51,650 bases of DNA from Fimbriiglobus sp. (GTDB taxonomy: Bacteria; Planctomycetota; Planctomycetia; Gemmatales; Gemmataceae): the NCBI GenBank assembly GCA_025362195.1, contig JANYHV010000204.1:1-51650 (forward strand), written 5' to 3'. The notes below the pieces were generated by a model that did not search any database, was not told where the DNA came from, and saw only the letters and a list, made by a program, of their open reading frames with translations. Positions 9,326 to 17,103 of this stretch are shown here, one piece after another; position 1 is the first letter of the stretch, and each line of letters starts with the position of its first letter. The position numbers and the translations under genes were made by a program.

Positions 9326-9811
9326 ATGCGACGCTCCGCACTTCTGGGTGCGCTCGGGGCGGCGACGGTTTTGGGCGCACTCGCCCACGCCGCCGAACCG
9401 CTGCCGCGCGACAAGGCCGAGACTCAACCCTGGTACGCCCGGCTCACGCCGAAACTGCCGGGGGACAAGAAGCCCGACCCGGACAAGACGTTCGCCGCGA
9501 CCCCGGCCCGGCCGCCGGTCGCCGTCGCCCCGCTCGAACCGGTCGTGCTGGCCGAGGCTCTGAAGGCCGAGCAGGACGCCTGGGACCGCCGGCTCGACGT
9601 GTGCCACAAGCTGCGCGTCGTCGGCAACGAGACGAACGACGAGGCGCTCTTGAAGCAGGCCAACGACCTCGAAAAGCAGGCGACGGCGCTGTACCACAGC
9701 CGGGCCGCGCGGCTCGGCGTCAAGGCCCCGCTCCGCGGCAAGCCCGAGGCGGCGACGCCCGAACCGGTCGCCGCAACCCCGGCCCGCTCGTTCAAGGTGG
9801 TGACGCCGTGA
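9326..9811 (+). CDS. Secreted hypothetical protein
   Basis: A 161-residue protein with a clear Sec signal (MRRSALLGALGAATVLGALA then HAAEPL). The mature part has a Pro/Ala-rich linker followed by a predicted helical segment (ALKAEQDAWDRRLDVCHKLR to LEKQATALYHSRAARLG) and a low-complexity tail. No named domain is seen. It is translationally coupled to the following lipoprotein by a 4-bp GTGA overlap. The pair (a helical periplasmic protein plus a small lipoprotein) is probably an envelope component of unknown role. The start codon has GGGGGG upstream and fits the signal peptide. Confidence 0.75.
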   Translation: MRRSALLGALGAATVLGALAHAAEPLPRDKAETQPWYARLTPKLPGDKKPDPDKTFAATPARPPVAVAPLEPVVLAEALKAEQDAWDRRLDVCHKLRVVGNETNDEALLKQANDLEKQATALYHSRAARLGVKAPLRGKPEAATPEPVAATPARSFKVVTP

Positions 9812-10152
9812 AAAAGCTGCTCCTGCTCGCGGCGTTCGGGGCCAGTCTTGGTTCGACCGGGTGCCTGTCGCTGCAACCCGTCGGCCTCATGGCCAAGCAC
9901 CTCGGCACCAAGCCGGCCGCGACGAAGACCGCCGACGGCGTGACCGTCCTGCCGGCGACCGACGCGCCGGCCGGGCCGCTGCTGCAAAAGGCCCCGCCCC
10001 CGCCGACGCCGTCGTTCCTGATCACCCCGGGGGAAGTGTCCGCGGCCACCGCCCCGGACGCCGTCGCCCGCCTGCTCAAGGAAATGGACGCCGACCGCCA
10101 GGCCCTCGCCACCTTCCCGAACTACGCCGAAGTCTCGACCGTCGGCCGGTAA
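9808..10152 (+). CDS. Small lipoprotein
   Basis: A 114-residue lipoprotein starting at GTG 9808, which overlaps the stop of the preceding gene. MKKLLLLAAFGASLGSTGC is a textbook lipoprotein signal with lipobox GSTGC. The mature part is Pro/Ala-rich and ends with a short amphipathic helix (AVARLLKEMDADRQALATF). No enzymatic motif is visible. It probably anchors or partners the coupled secreted protein upstream. The 3' flank contains a decayed gene tail and the palindromic repeat. Confidence 0.75.
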   Translation: MKKLLLLAAFGASLGSTGCLSLQPVGLMAKHLGTKPAATKTADGVTVLPATDAPAGPLLQKAPPPPTPSFLITPGEVSAATAPDAVARLLKEMDADRQALATFPNYAEVSTVGR

Positions 10153-10186
10153 CGTCGGCACCCCCCCTCAACGTTCAACGGCAAGC

Positions 10187-10291
10187 GTGGAAATGATCCG
10201 CATGGACCAGATCAACGACGCCTGCGAGCGGCTGCTGAAGGGCGACGTGTAGTACCGCGTAGTCATCGACATGGCGTCGCTCAAGTCGTAG
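10187..10291 (+). pseudogene. C-terminal remnant of a zinc-type alcohol dehydrogenase
   Basis: Translation from 10187 gives VEMIRMDQINDACERLLKGD then V, a TAG at 10250-10252, then YRVVIDMASLKS and a final TAG at 10289. The pattern (hydrophobic + MDQINDAxERLLKGDV + R/Y-VVIDM) is the usual C-terminus of YahK/AdhA-type NAD(P)-dependent alcohol dehydrogenases, where an Arg normally stands at the TAG. The rest of the gene is absent. It does not match the tail of the intact alcohol dehydrogenase at 18181, so it is not a fragment of that gene. It lies 44 bp before the inverted repeat. Confidence 0.65.
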
Positions 10292-10335
10292 TGGCTGAGC
10301 GACTCTTCTCGGTGGTCCAGTCGTACGCCGCGGAT

Positions 10336-10509
10336 TTCGGCTCCGCCGCAGGCGACTCTTGTTAGCCCGACGCGCTAGCGAGGGTCGATGGGTCGTAGAC
10401 GGTGTTGGCAGGCGACGACCCTACCGACACCGACCCCGAACATTACCAACGACCCATCGACCCTCGCTAGCGCGTCGGGCTAACAAGAGTCGCCTGCGGC
10501 GGAGCCGAA
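10336..10509. repeat. Palindromic dispersed repeat, copy 1 (61-bp perfect arms)
   Basis: Left arm 10336-10396 and right arm 10449-10509 are exact reverse complements over 61 bp, separated by 52 bp. The spacer holds a further stem (GGTGTTGG/CCGACACC), so an RNA copy would form one long hairpin. The core of each arm (CTAGCGCGTCGGGCTAACAA on the right) recurs at 42201-42364. It lies between convergent transcription units in a 406-bp gap (10153-10558) that otherwise holds only the alcohol dehydrogenase remnant. Confidence 0.9.
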
Positions 10510-10558
10510 GCGTGAGACGTTCGGCGGCGAATGCTCGAACGGCATCCCGTTCCGCGGA

Positions 10559-10936
10559 TTACACCGCCGGCCGCGCCTTCAGGATCGCCTCGATTTGTTC
10601 GAGCAGTTTCGGCAGCTCGACCGGTTTGGTGTGGTAGTCGGTGCAGCCGGCGGCCAGGGCGCGTTCCTTGTCGCCGGCCAGCGCGTGGGCGGTCAGCGCG
10701 ATGACGGGAACGTTCTTGGTCTCCTCGGCGGCCTTCACCTGCCGGGTCGCCTCCCAGCCGTCGAGTTCGGGCAGGTTCATGTCCATCAGGATCAGGTCCG
10801 GTTTCTCGCTCTTGGCCATCGCCACGCCCTGCAGGCCGTCCACCGCGATGACGACGTCGAAGCCGCGGCGCTTGAGGCGGCGGGACAGGGCGTCGCGGTT
10901 CTCTTCGTTATCCTCGACGATCAGAATCCGTGGCAC
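10559..10936 (-). CDS. Single-domain response regulator (CheY-like)
   Basis: A 125-residue receiver domain with no output domain. The acidic pocket is E8/D9 (LIVEDNEENRD), the phospho-acceptor is D52 (LILMDMNLPELDG), the switch Thr is T82 (VIALTAHA) and the Lys is K104 (DYHTKPVEL). It is the last gene of a three-gene minus-strand unit and overlaps the upstream hybrid kinase by 29 bp. Single-domain regulators of this kind usually relay phosphate or bind a partner protein rather than DNA. The TAHALAGD segment resembles the receivers that follow hybrid kinases. Partnership with the adjacent kinase is an inference from position. Confidence 0.92.
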   Translation of the reverse strand: MPRILIVEDNEENRDALSRRLKRRGFDVVIAVDGLQGVAMAKSEKPDLILMDMNLPELDGWEATRQVKAAEETKNVPVIALTAHALAGDKERALAAGCTDYHTKPVELPKLLEQIEAILKARPAV

Positions 10937-13595
10937 GGGCGTCCTCCTTGTGTTCGGCGTTACCGTTCTGGGTCGGGTCGTAAATCTTGCGGCCGTCGGA
11001 CGGGGCGACTGCGGGCGACTGGCGGGCGTGGACGGCGACCAGCCGGCGGACTTCGTTCAGGATGTCCTCCTGGCCGACGGCCCCCTTGCGGATCACCTTC
11101 TCGACGTGCCCGTTGAGCCGCGCCCGCTCCTCGTTCGTCAACTCCTTGGCGGTCAGCACCACGACCGGCACGTCGGCCCAGTCGGGGTTCTTCCGCATCT
11201 CGTCGAGGAACTCGAACCCGTCCATCTCGGGCATCGTCAGGTCAAGGATGACCGCCGCCGGCTTGACCTCGGCCAACCGGGTCAAGGCGACGCGGCCGTT
11301 GTTCGCCTCGGCCACCTGCCAGCCGCCGTGGGCCAGCGCCCGGTGGACCGCTTCCCGAGTGTCGTCGTCGTCTTCGACCACCAGCACCGGGCCGGCCGCG
11401 GACATCGCCCGGTACTTGTTCAACACCGTTACGAGGCGGTCCCGGTCCACCGGCTTGGTCAGGTAGTCGGACGCGCCGAGGGCGTAACCCAGGTTCCGGT
11501 CGTCCACCATCGTGTGCATGACGACCGGCACGTCGTCCAACGTCGGGTCGGCTTTCAGCGCGCTGAGCACGGCCCACCCGTCCATCTTGGGCATCATCAC
11601 GTCGAGGACGATCAGGTCCGGGCGTTCGGCGGCGGCCTCCTCCAGGCCGGCCTTGCCGTCGGCCGCGGTGCGGACCCGGTAGCCCTCTTTGATGAGCACG
11701 CGGCTCAACACCTCACGGGCCGCGGGGTCGTCGTCGATGACCAGCACCGTCAACCCGCCGGCCTTGCCGCCGACGGTCGGCAGGTCGATCTCGGCCATCG
11801 AGTCGGTCGGCGTCGGGGCCACGTCGGCCGGCAGCCGGACGGTGAACGTCGTCCCCTTCCCGGCCTCACTGGCCACGTCGATGCTCCCGCCCATGAGTTC
11901 GCAGAACCGCTTGACGATGGTCAGCCCGAGGCCGGTGCCGCCGAACTTTCGCGTGGTCGAAACGTCGGCCTGGGTGAACGGCTGGAACAGCTTGCCGACC
12001 TGCTCGGGGGTCATGCCGATGCCACTGTCCGCGACGCTCATGGTAATCCCGTCGCGGCCGGCTTCGACGCTCCGGGTTACCTTCAGTGAGATCGTGCCGT
12101 TCTCGGTGAACTTCGAGGCGTTCGAGAGCAGGTTGAAGAGGATTTGCCGCACCTTGGTCTGGTCGGCGTTGACCGCCCCGGCGTCGTCGGCGACGGCCAG
12201 GGTGAGCGCATTGTGCCGCTTCTCGAACAGGGGTTTCGAGGTCGTCGCCACGTCGTTCACGACTTCTCGGAGGTCGAACCGTTCGAGGTACAGGTCCATC
12301 TTCCCGGCCTCGATCTTCGACAGGTCGAGGATGTTGTTGATGAGACCGAGCAAGTGCCGGCCGGCCGAGCGGATCTTTTCGAGGTCGGGCAAGAACGCGT
12401 CCAGCCCCTGGTCTTCGGCCTCTTCCTGGAGCAGTTCGCTGTACAGGATCACGGCGTTCAGCGGGGTGCGGAGTTCGTGGCTCATGTTCGCCAGGAAGGT
12501 GCTCTTGGCCTGGTTGGCCGCTTCCGCCGCTTCGGTGGCGAGCTTCAAGTCTTCTTCGGCCCGCTTGCGGGCGGTGATGTTGCTGAACGACACGACGGCC
12601 CCCATCGACTCGCCGTCCTCGCGCATCGGGGCGGACGCGTACTCGACCGGGAACGACGTGCCGTCCTTGCGCCAGAAGACTTCGGTGTCGAGCCGGACGC
12701 TCCGCCGGCGGGCCTTCAAGCCCTGGTAGATCGGGCACTCGGTCGCCGGGTACGGGCTGCCGTCCGGGTGCGTGTGGTGGGCGACGGCGTGCAGGTTCTT
12801 GCCCATCAGATCGGCCGGGTCGTGCCCGAGCATCCTGGCCCCGGCGGCGTTGATGAAGGTGCAATTGCCGTCGGGGTTGACCCCGTAAATGCCTTCGGCG
12901 GTCGATTCGAGGATCATCCGCGAGAACCGGGCGGCTTCGCGGGCGGCCTCCTCCTCGGCCTGGCGGGCGGCAAGGTCGCGGCGAATCAGCAGGAAGGCCG
13001 CGACAAGGACGCCGGCCGCGAACAGGCTGGCCAGTGCGAAGGCGATGTTCGTCCGCCGGTAGCTGAGCCGCGTCTGCTCGGCGCGGGCGGCGAGCAGCGC
13101 GCGCTCGTCGGATTCCATCGCGGCAATCGCGTCCCGGACGACGCTCATGGCCTGCCGGCCGCGATCGATCCGCTTCGCGTCGACGACCCCCTGAGTCGCG
13201 CGGCGGGCGACGTTCTCGTTCATGAGGAGGAACTTGGCGGCGACCGCTTCGCGCAGCGTCTGCGTCCGGTCCTGTTGTGACGGGTTGTCGGCCGTCAGTG
13301 CGGCGACGGCGTCGATTTGCTTCGCCACTTCGGCCGAGGCGGCGAGGTAAGACGCGCGTAACGACTCGTCGCCGGCGATAACGTAGCCGCGCTGGTTGGA
13401 CTCGGCTTCGAGGGTGACCGCGTACACGTCCCCCAGGCCGTGCAAGACCTGGTGCGTGTGGTCCACCCAGCCCGCGTCGTCGTAGAGTTGCCGCGTGTTG
13501 CGGTGCGCGACCAGGGCGTTGACCGCGAGTACCGCGAGGGCCAACGCCAGGCCGATCCAGGCGGCCCGCGCGATCAGTTTGCGAATGGCAGTCAC
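10908..13595 (-). CDS. Hybrid sensor histidine kinase with CHASE3, PAS and two receiver domains
   Basis: An 895-residue inner-membrane kinase. TM1 is at about residues 13-31, a CHASE3-like periplasmic domain at 35-180 (ESNQRGYVIAGDESLR is typical), and TM2 at 184-204. A PAS domain spans about 222-342 (ILESTAEGIYGVNPDG). HisKA has its phospho-accepting H373 in MSHELRTPLN. The HATPase region follows (N box near NLLSNASKF; G boxes ADSGIGM and GGTGLGL). Two receivers have acceptors D665 (LIVLDVMMPKMDG) and D785 (AVILDLTMPEMDG). In the second receiver the usual KP pair reads RKG. The GTG at 13595 overlaps the permease stop by 4 bp, and this start leaves room for TM1. Confidence 0.92.
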   Translation of the reverse strand: MTAIRKLIARAAWIGLALALAVLAVNALVAHRNTRQLYDDAGWVDHTHQVLHGLGDVYAVTLEAESNQRGYVIAGDESLRASYLAASAEVAKQIDAVAALTADNPSQQDRTQTLREAVAAKFLLMNENVARRATQGVVDAKRIDRGRQAMSVVRDAIAAMESDERALLAARAEQTRLSYRRTNIAFALASLFAAGVLVAAFLLIRRDLAARQAEEEAAREAARFSRMILESTAEGIYGVNPDGNCTFINAAGARMLGHDPADLMGKNLHAVAHHTHPDGSPYPATECPIYQGLKARRRSVRLDTEVFWRKDGTSFPVEYASAPMREDGESMGAVVSFSNITARKRAEEDLKLATEAAEAANQAKSTFLANMSHELRTPLNAVILYSELLQEEAEDQGLDAFLPDLEKIRSAGRHLLGLINNILDLSKIEAGKMDLYLERFDLREVVNDVATTSKPLFEKRHNALTLAVADDAGAVNADQTKVRQILFNLLSNASKFTENGTISLKVTRSVEAGRDGITMSVADSGIGMTPEQVGKLFQPFTQADVSTTRKFGGTGLGLTIVKRFCELMGGSIDVASEAGKGTTFTVRLPADVAPTPTDSMAEIDLPTVGGKAGGLTVLVIDDDPAAREVLSRVLIKEGYRVRTAADGKAGLEEAAAERPDLIVLDVMMPKMDGWAVLSALKADPTLDDVPVVMHTMVDDRNLGYALGASDYLTKPVDRDRLVTVLNKYRAMSAAGPVLVVEDDDDTREAVHRALAHGGWQVAEANNGRVALTRLAEVKPAAVILDLTMPEMDGFEFLDEMRKNPDWADVPVVVLTAKELTNEERARLNGHVEKVIRKGAVGQEDILNEVRRLVAVHARQSPAVAPSDGRKIYDPTQNGNAEHKEDARATDSDRRG

Positions 13596-15544
13596 GACTT
13601 CCCCCTCACGGCCTTGGCCTTCAACTGCGACTTGCGACCCGCCGGCACCGGGACGACCGCCGGCACCGCGGCCGGCACCGCGGCCGGCACTGGGGCCGGC
13701 ACCGGGGCCGGAGGCACGGCGACGACCGGGGGCGGGTTGGGGACGTCGGCGACGTGCCGCAACTGGGTGCGGCTCTGCTGCAGTGTCGTGGTCACGTAGC
13801 TCGCCCCGGCCTTGCGCATCTTGACGAGCAGCTTGTCGTAGCTCCGCTCCGGCCCCCACCACCCGACGACGATCTTGAGCGCGGGAAACTTTTTGCGCAG
13901 GACCCGGCACAGGTACGCCGCCTGGCTCAACCCGCCCGGGGGTAACACCGCGACGAACACCGCCTCGGGCTTGAGCCGTTCGACGTGCTCGACCACGTCG
14001 GACGGCAGGGACCGGGCGGTCAGGGCGTCCACCCGCACGCCGTCCGGGCCGAGCAGCGCGGCGAGCATGTCGAGGGTCGGTTCCTCGGCCGCGTGGTGGG
14101 CCGGGCAGGCGACGACCACGGCCAACGGCGGGGGCACGGGCAGCCCGTGTTTGGCCACCACCTCGGCGATGATCTCGCGCGTCGTCGTCAGCGCGAACTC
14201 CTCGCCGTCCGGCGTCAGCCCGCCCTGGGCCCGGTCGCGGCGGGCGATGACGAGCGCCGGAATGACCATGTCGTCGAAGGCCCCTTCCAGCCCTTCGAGC
14301 GCGGCGTACTCCGCGACCCGCTCGCCGGCCTCGCGCTTGTCCCGGGCGAACAGCCGCTGGTACAGGCGGGCCGGCGGCGGCAGGGCCGGGGCGTTGCCGA
14401 GGAGGAGCGTCAGGAAGCCGAGCCGCGGGACGTACTGGCCGAGGACGACGAGGCAGACCGTCAGCGGGGTGGCCAGCAACAGCCCGATCGGCCCCCAGAC
14501 CCACGCCCAAAAAGCGGCCGCGACGAGCAGCGCGATCGGCGACACTCCGGTGCCGTGCCCGAACACGATCGGCTCGACGACGTTCGCCGTCACCAGATCG
14601 AGGACGACGAAGAAGCCGAACACTGTCAGCGGTTGCGCCCACCCGGGGGACATGGCGAAGCTCAGCAAGATCGGGAACGACGCCGCGGCCCACGTGCCGA
14701 CGAACGGGATGAACCGCAGAATCGCCGCCAGGAAGCCCCACAGGAACGCGAACTGCACCCCGATCAGCCACAGCCCGGCGGCGAACAACACGCCGAAGAC
14801 GATGTTGACCGCCAGGACCGACAGCAGGTACCTGCCGACCCGCCCGGTGGCGTCCTCCATCGCGCGAGTCGTGCTCGACAGTCGGCTCTGACCGACGAGG
14901 CCGATCAGGCGGTCGCGCAAGTCCTCCTGGTTGATCAGCATGAAGAGGACGAGGATGACCACGAGTGCCGCCGCCGCCAGCGGTTCGACGACCGGCACGA
15001 CCGACTCGATGAGGGTCGAAAGCCCGGACTCCTTCGGCTGCGTCAGCACGACCGGCCGGACCGGGGCTTCGGAAGGCTTTTCGGAGCCGGGCGGGTCGCC
15101 CTCGGGGGCCTTCGTAGCGGGGGCCGAAGGGGTGCCGTCCGGGGCCGTCGGGGCCGGCCCTTCAGTGAGGTCGCGGACCATTTTGAGGAGTTCGCTGAAC
15201 GGCCCCGCCCCAGTCCCCCGGAGGTCTTCGATCTTGCCCCGAATCCGCCCCTTGTGCAGGGGTAATTCGACGGCCAGGCCGGTGATTTGCCGGGCGACGA
15301 CGTACCCGACGCCGCCCATGGCCGAAAACGTCAGAAGGGCCGTGAGGCCCACGGCGTAGACGCGCTTGGTGCCGATCCGCTGTTGCAACCCGGCGACGAC
15401 CGGCGACAGCACGAACGTCAGGAGCAAGGCGAGCGCGAGCGGGACGATGACCGGCTTGGCCACGACCAGTACGGCGGTCACGATGACCGCGCCCACGGCG
15501 ACCGCGGGGAGGGTTCGGTGCCAGGCGGGAGAACGCATCGTCAT
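13592..15544 (-). CDS. AI-2E-family transporter with C-terminal Rossmann-like domain
   Basis: A 650-residue protein. The N-terminal half has the AI-2E/PerM pattern: paired TMs (AVIVTAVLVVAKPVIVPLAL, then FVLSPVVAGLQQRIG), a charged loop expanded by a Gly/Pro/Ala-rich insert (about residues 125-170), and a cluster of TMs around FAFLWGFLAAILRFIPFVGT. A soluble C-terminal domain follows, with cobalamin-binding-like strands (LAVVVACPAHHAAEEPTLDM, EAVFVAVLPPGG, LKIVVGWWGPE), and then a Pro/Ala/Val repeat tail. This family exports or imports varied small molecules; the AI-2 label should not be taken literally. It is the first gene of the coupled unit with the hybrid kinase. ATG 15538 is an alternative start. 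Confidence 0.85.
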   Translation of the reverse strand: MTMRSPAWHRTLPAVAVGAVIVTAVLVVAKPVIVPLALALLLTFVLSPVVAGLQQRIGTKRVYAVGLTALLTFSAMGGVGYVVARQITGLAVELPLHKGRIRGKIEDLRGTGAGPFSELLKMVRDLTEGPAPTAPDGTPSAPATKAPEGDPPGSEKPSEAPVRPVVLTQPKESGLSTLIESVVPVVEPLAAAALVVILVLFMLINQEDLRDRLIGLVGQSRLSSTTRAMEDATGRVGRYLLSVLAVNIVFGVLFAAGLWLIGVQFAFLWGFLAAILRFIPFVGTWAAASFPILLSFAMSPGWAQPLTVFGFFVVLDLVTANVVEPIVFGHGTGVSPIALLVAAAFWAWVWGPIGLLLATPLTVCLVVLGQYVPRLGFLTLLLGNAPALPPPARLYQRLFARDKREAGERVAEYAALEGLEGAFDDMVIPALVIARRDRAQGGLTPDGEEFALTTTREIIAEVVAKHGLPVPPPLAVVVACPAHHAAEEPTLDMLAALLGPDGVRVDALTARSLPSDVVEHVERLKPEAVFVAVLPPGGLSQAAYLCRVLRKKFPALKIVVGWWGPERSYDKLLVKMRKAGASYVTTTLQQSRTQLRHVADVPNPPPVVAVPPAPVPAPVPAAVPAAVPAVVPVPAGRKSQLKAKAVRGKS

Positions 15545-15624
15545 GGGGGCGAAACCAAGGGGCCGGAAAACCGCAACAGGATTTCCAGCGTAACAGCAAG
15601 CGGCGTGCCGGCCGGCCAGTCCGG

Positions 15625-17007
15625 TCAGCGGCGAATCCGGTTGCCGACGACGAAGCCCAGCAACCCGGTCAACGAAATGCCGAACAGTGCCTGAATGCCA
15701 GTCAGGAAGTGGACGAACTGGTCACGCGGTTGGAGCGCGACGACCGGCGAGCCGGACGTGGTGAGTGCCAACAAACTGAAGATCGCCAGGTCGGACGGGG
15801 AGGTCGTGACCTGGCGGACCTCGCCGCCGTTCGGCCCCGGCCCGACGCGGACGACACTCTCGGTGACGCCGTACAGTGCGGCGAAGGCGACGAAGACGAC
15901 GCCGAGGGACAGGAGCACGCGGCCGATGCTCTCGCCGTAGTCGCACAGCCACTCGATGCCCTGGTCGCCGGCGGCCGCGGTCGCCGCCTTGAAGCCGGAC
16001 CAGGGGCGGCCCTGGGTCCAGCGGAGGCGGGCGAACTGCCAGGCGAGCCGCTTCTGCATCCGCCGCCGGCGGAGATACGCCCAACTCGCGGCCGCCGAGT
16101 CGCCGAGGGCGATGAAGACGCGCTCCAGGGCCAGGTACCCGCCCCGCGCGCCCTCGGTGTCGCCGGCCACTTCCTCGCCCAATCGCTCGCCGAACTGGTG
16201 CCATTCGAGCCGCGTCCCGTCCAGCCGCGCGCCGGACAGGCGGACGCCGTCGAGGGCCACCGCGGTCAAGTCGAGGCCGTCGAGCCGGGCGTGCTGCAGG
16301 TTGGCCCCGCGCAGGTCAGCTCCGACGACGTGCGCCCCCCGCAGGTCGGCCCGCGTCAGGTCGGCCCCGCACAGGTCGGTACGGGTCAAGTCGGCCCCGC
16401 GCAGGTCGGCCCCGCGGAAGTCGGACCCGCGGGCCGTGGCCTCGGTGAGGACCGCGCGGCGGAAGTCGGCCCGGCCGCACTCGGCCCCGGTCAGGTCGGC
16501 CCCCCACAGGTCGGCCCGTGGGAACTTCGCCTGCTCGCACGCCGCCCCTCGCAAGTCGGCGAACCGCAACTTGGCCCGGGCGAACGTCGCCTCTTCGCAC
16601 AACGCTTTCGCCAGGTTGGCCTTGCTCAAGTCGGCCCCGGTCAGGTCGGTCGCGGCCAACTCCGCCCCGCCCAGGTCAGCCGTCGCCAGGCCGGCCCGCC
16701 CGAGCCGCGCCCCTCCGAGGTCGGCCCCGCGCAAGTCCGCCCCGTCCAGAACGGCCCGCCGCAAGTCCGCCCGCCGGGCCTTCGCCCCCGACAAGTCGGC
16801 CGACGGCATCCGCACCCCCGGTAACACCACGTCGTCGAGCACGGCGTACGCGTCGCCGGTCGCGCCGAGGGCGAGCCGGGCATCCGCCGGCAGGGCTTCG
16901 AGCCACTGCAGGACGGCGGTCGTCCGGCCGGCCGGGGACGCCGCGGCGAGGATCGCCAGCGGGTCGGCGGGCAAGAAGTTCGGTGCGGGGGAATGAGTTG
17001 GTTCCAT
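15625..17007 (-). CDS. Pentapeptide-repeat protein fused to a two-TM channel-like domain
   Basis: A 460-residue protein (ATG 17007; an in-frame ATG at 17037 adds 10 residues). Residues about 65-265 are continuous A(D/N)LxX pentapeptides (ADLRGADLTRTDLCGADLTR), expected to fold as a right-handed quadrilateral beta-helix. A linker rich in Arg and Trp follows. The C-terminus has two hydrophobic helices (VLLSLGVVFVAFAALYGVTE, and ALFGISLTGLLGFVVGN) flanking FSLLALTTSGSPVV, which lies where two-TM ion channels have pore helix and filter. The filter reads TTSGSP rather than TVGYG. Known proteins with this layout are usually annotated as pentapeptide plus ion_trans_2. The ligand or ion is unknown. 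Upstream lies the esterase gene, same strand, 97 bp away. Confidence 0.85.
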   Translation of the reverse strand: MEPTHSPAPNFLPADPLAILAAASPAGRTTAVLQWLEALPADARLALGATGDAYAVLDDVVLPGVRMPSADLSGAKARRADLRRAVLDGADLRGADLGGARLGRAGLATADLGGAELAATDLTGADLSKANLAKALCEEATFARAKLRFADLRGAACEQAKFPRADLWGADLTGAECGRADFRRAVLTEATARGSDFRGADLRGADLTRTDLCGADLTRADLRGAHVVGADLRGANLQHARLDGLDLTAVALDGVRLSGARLDGTRLEWHQFGERLGEEVAGDTEGARGGYLALERVFIALGDSAAASWAYLRRRRMQKRLAWQFARLRWTQGRPWSGFKAATAAAGDQGIEWLCDYGESIGRVLLSLGVVFVAFAALYGVTESVVRVGPGPNGGEVRQVTTSPSDLAIFSLLALTTSGSPVVALQPRDQFVHFLTGIQALFGISLTGLLGFVVGNRIRR

Positions 17008-17103
17008 CACCGCACCATAGTGTTCGGGTGGCCGCACGCAGTCCGACCGATGAAGGGCGAGTCCGCCGCGACCAGTTCGCGTTCGCCGTCTTGCGAACGA
17101 CCC

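Noticed and set aside
10336-10509. CRISPR array
   Set aside because: Only one inverted pair, no regularly spaced direct repeats, no cas genes.
10359-10637. ORF with LARRASEGR and LARRANKSRLRR peptides
   Set aside because: It is the accidental translation of the palindromic repeat and carries on into the antisense of the response regulator.
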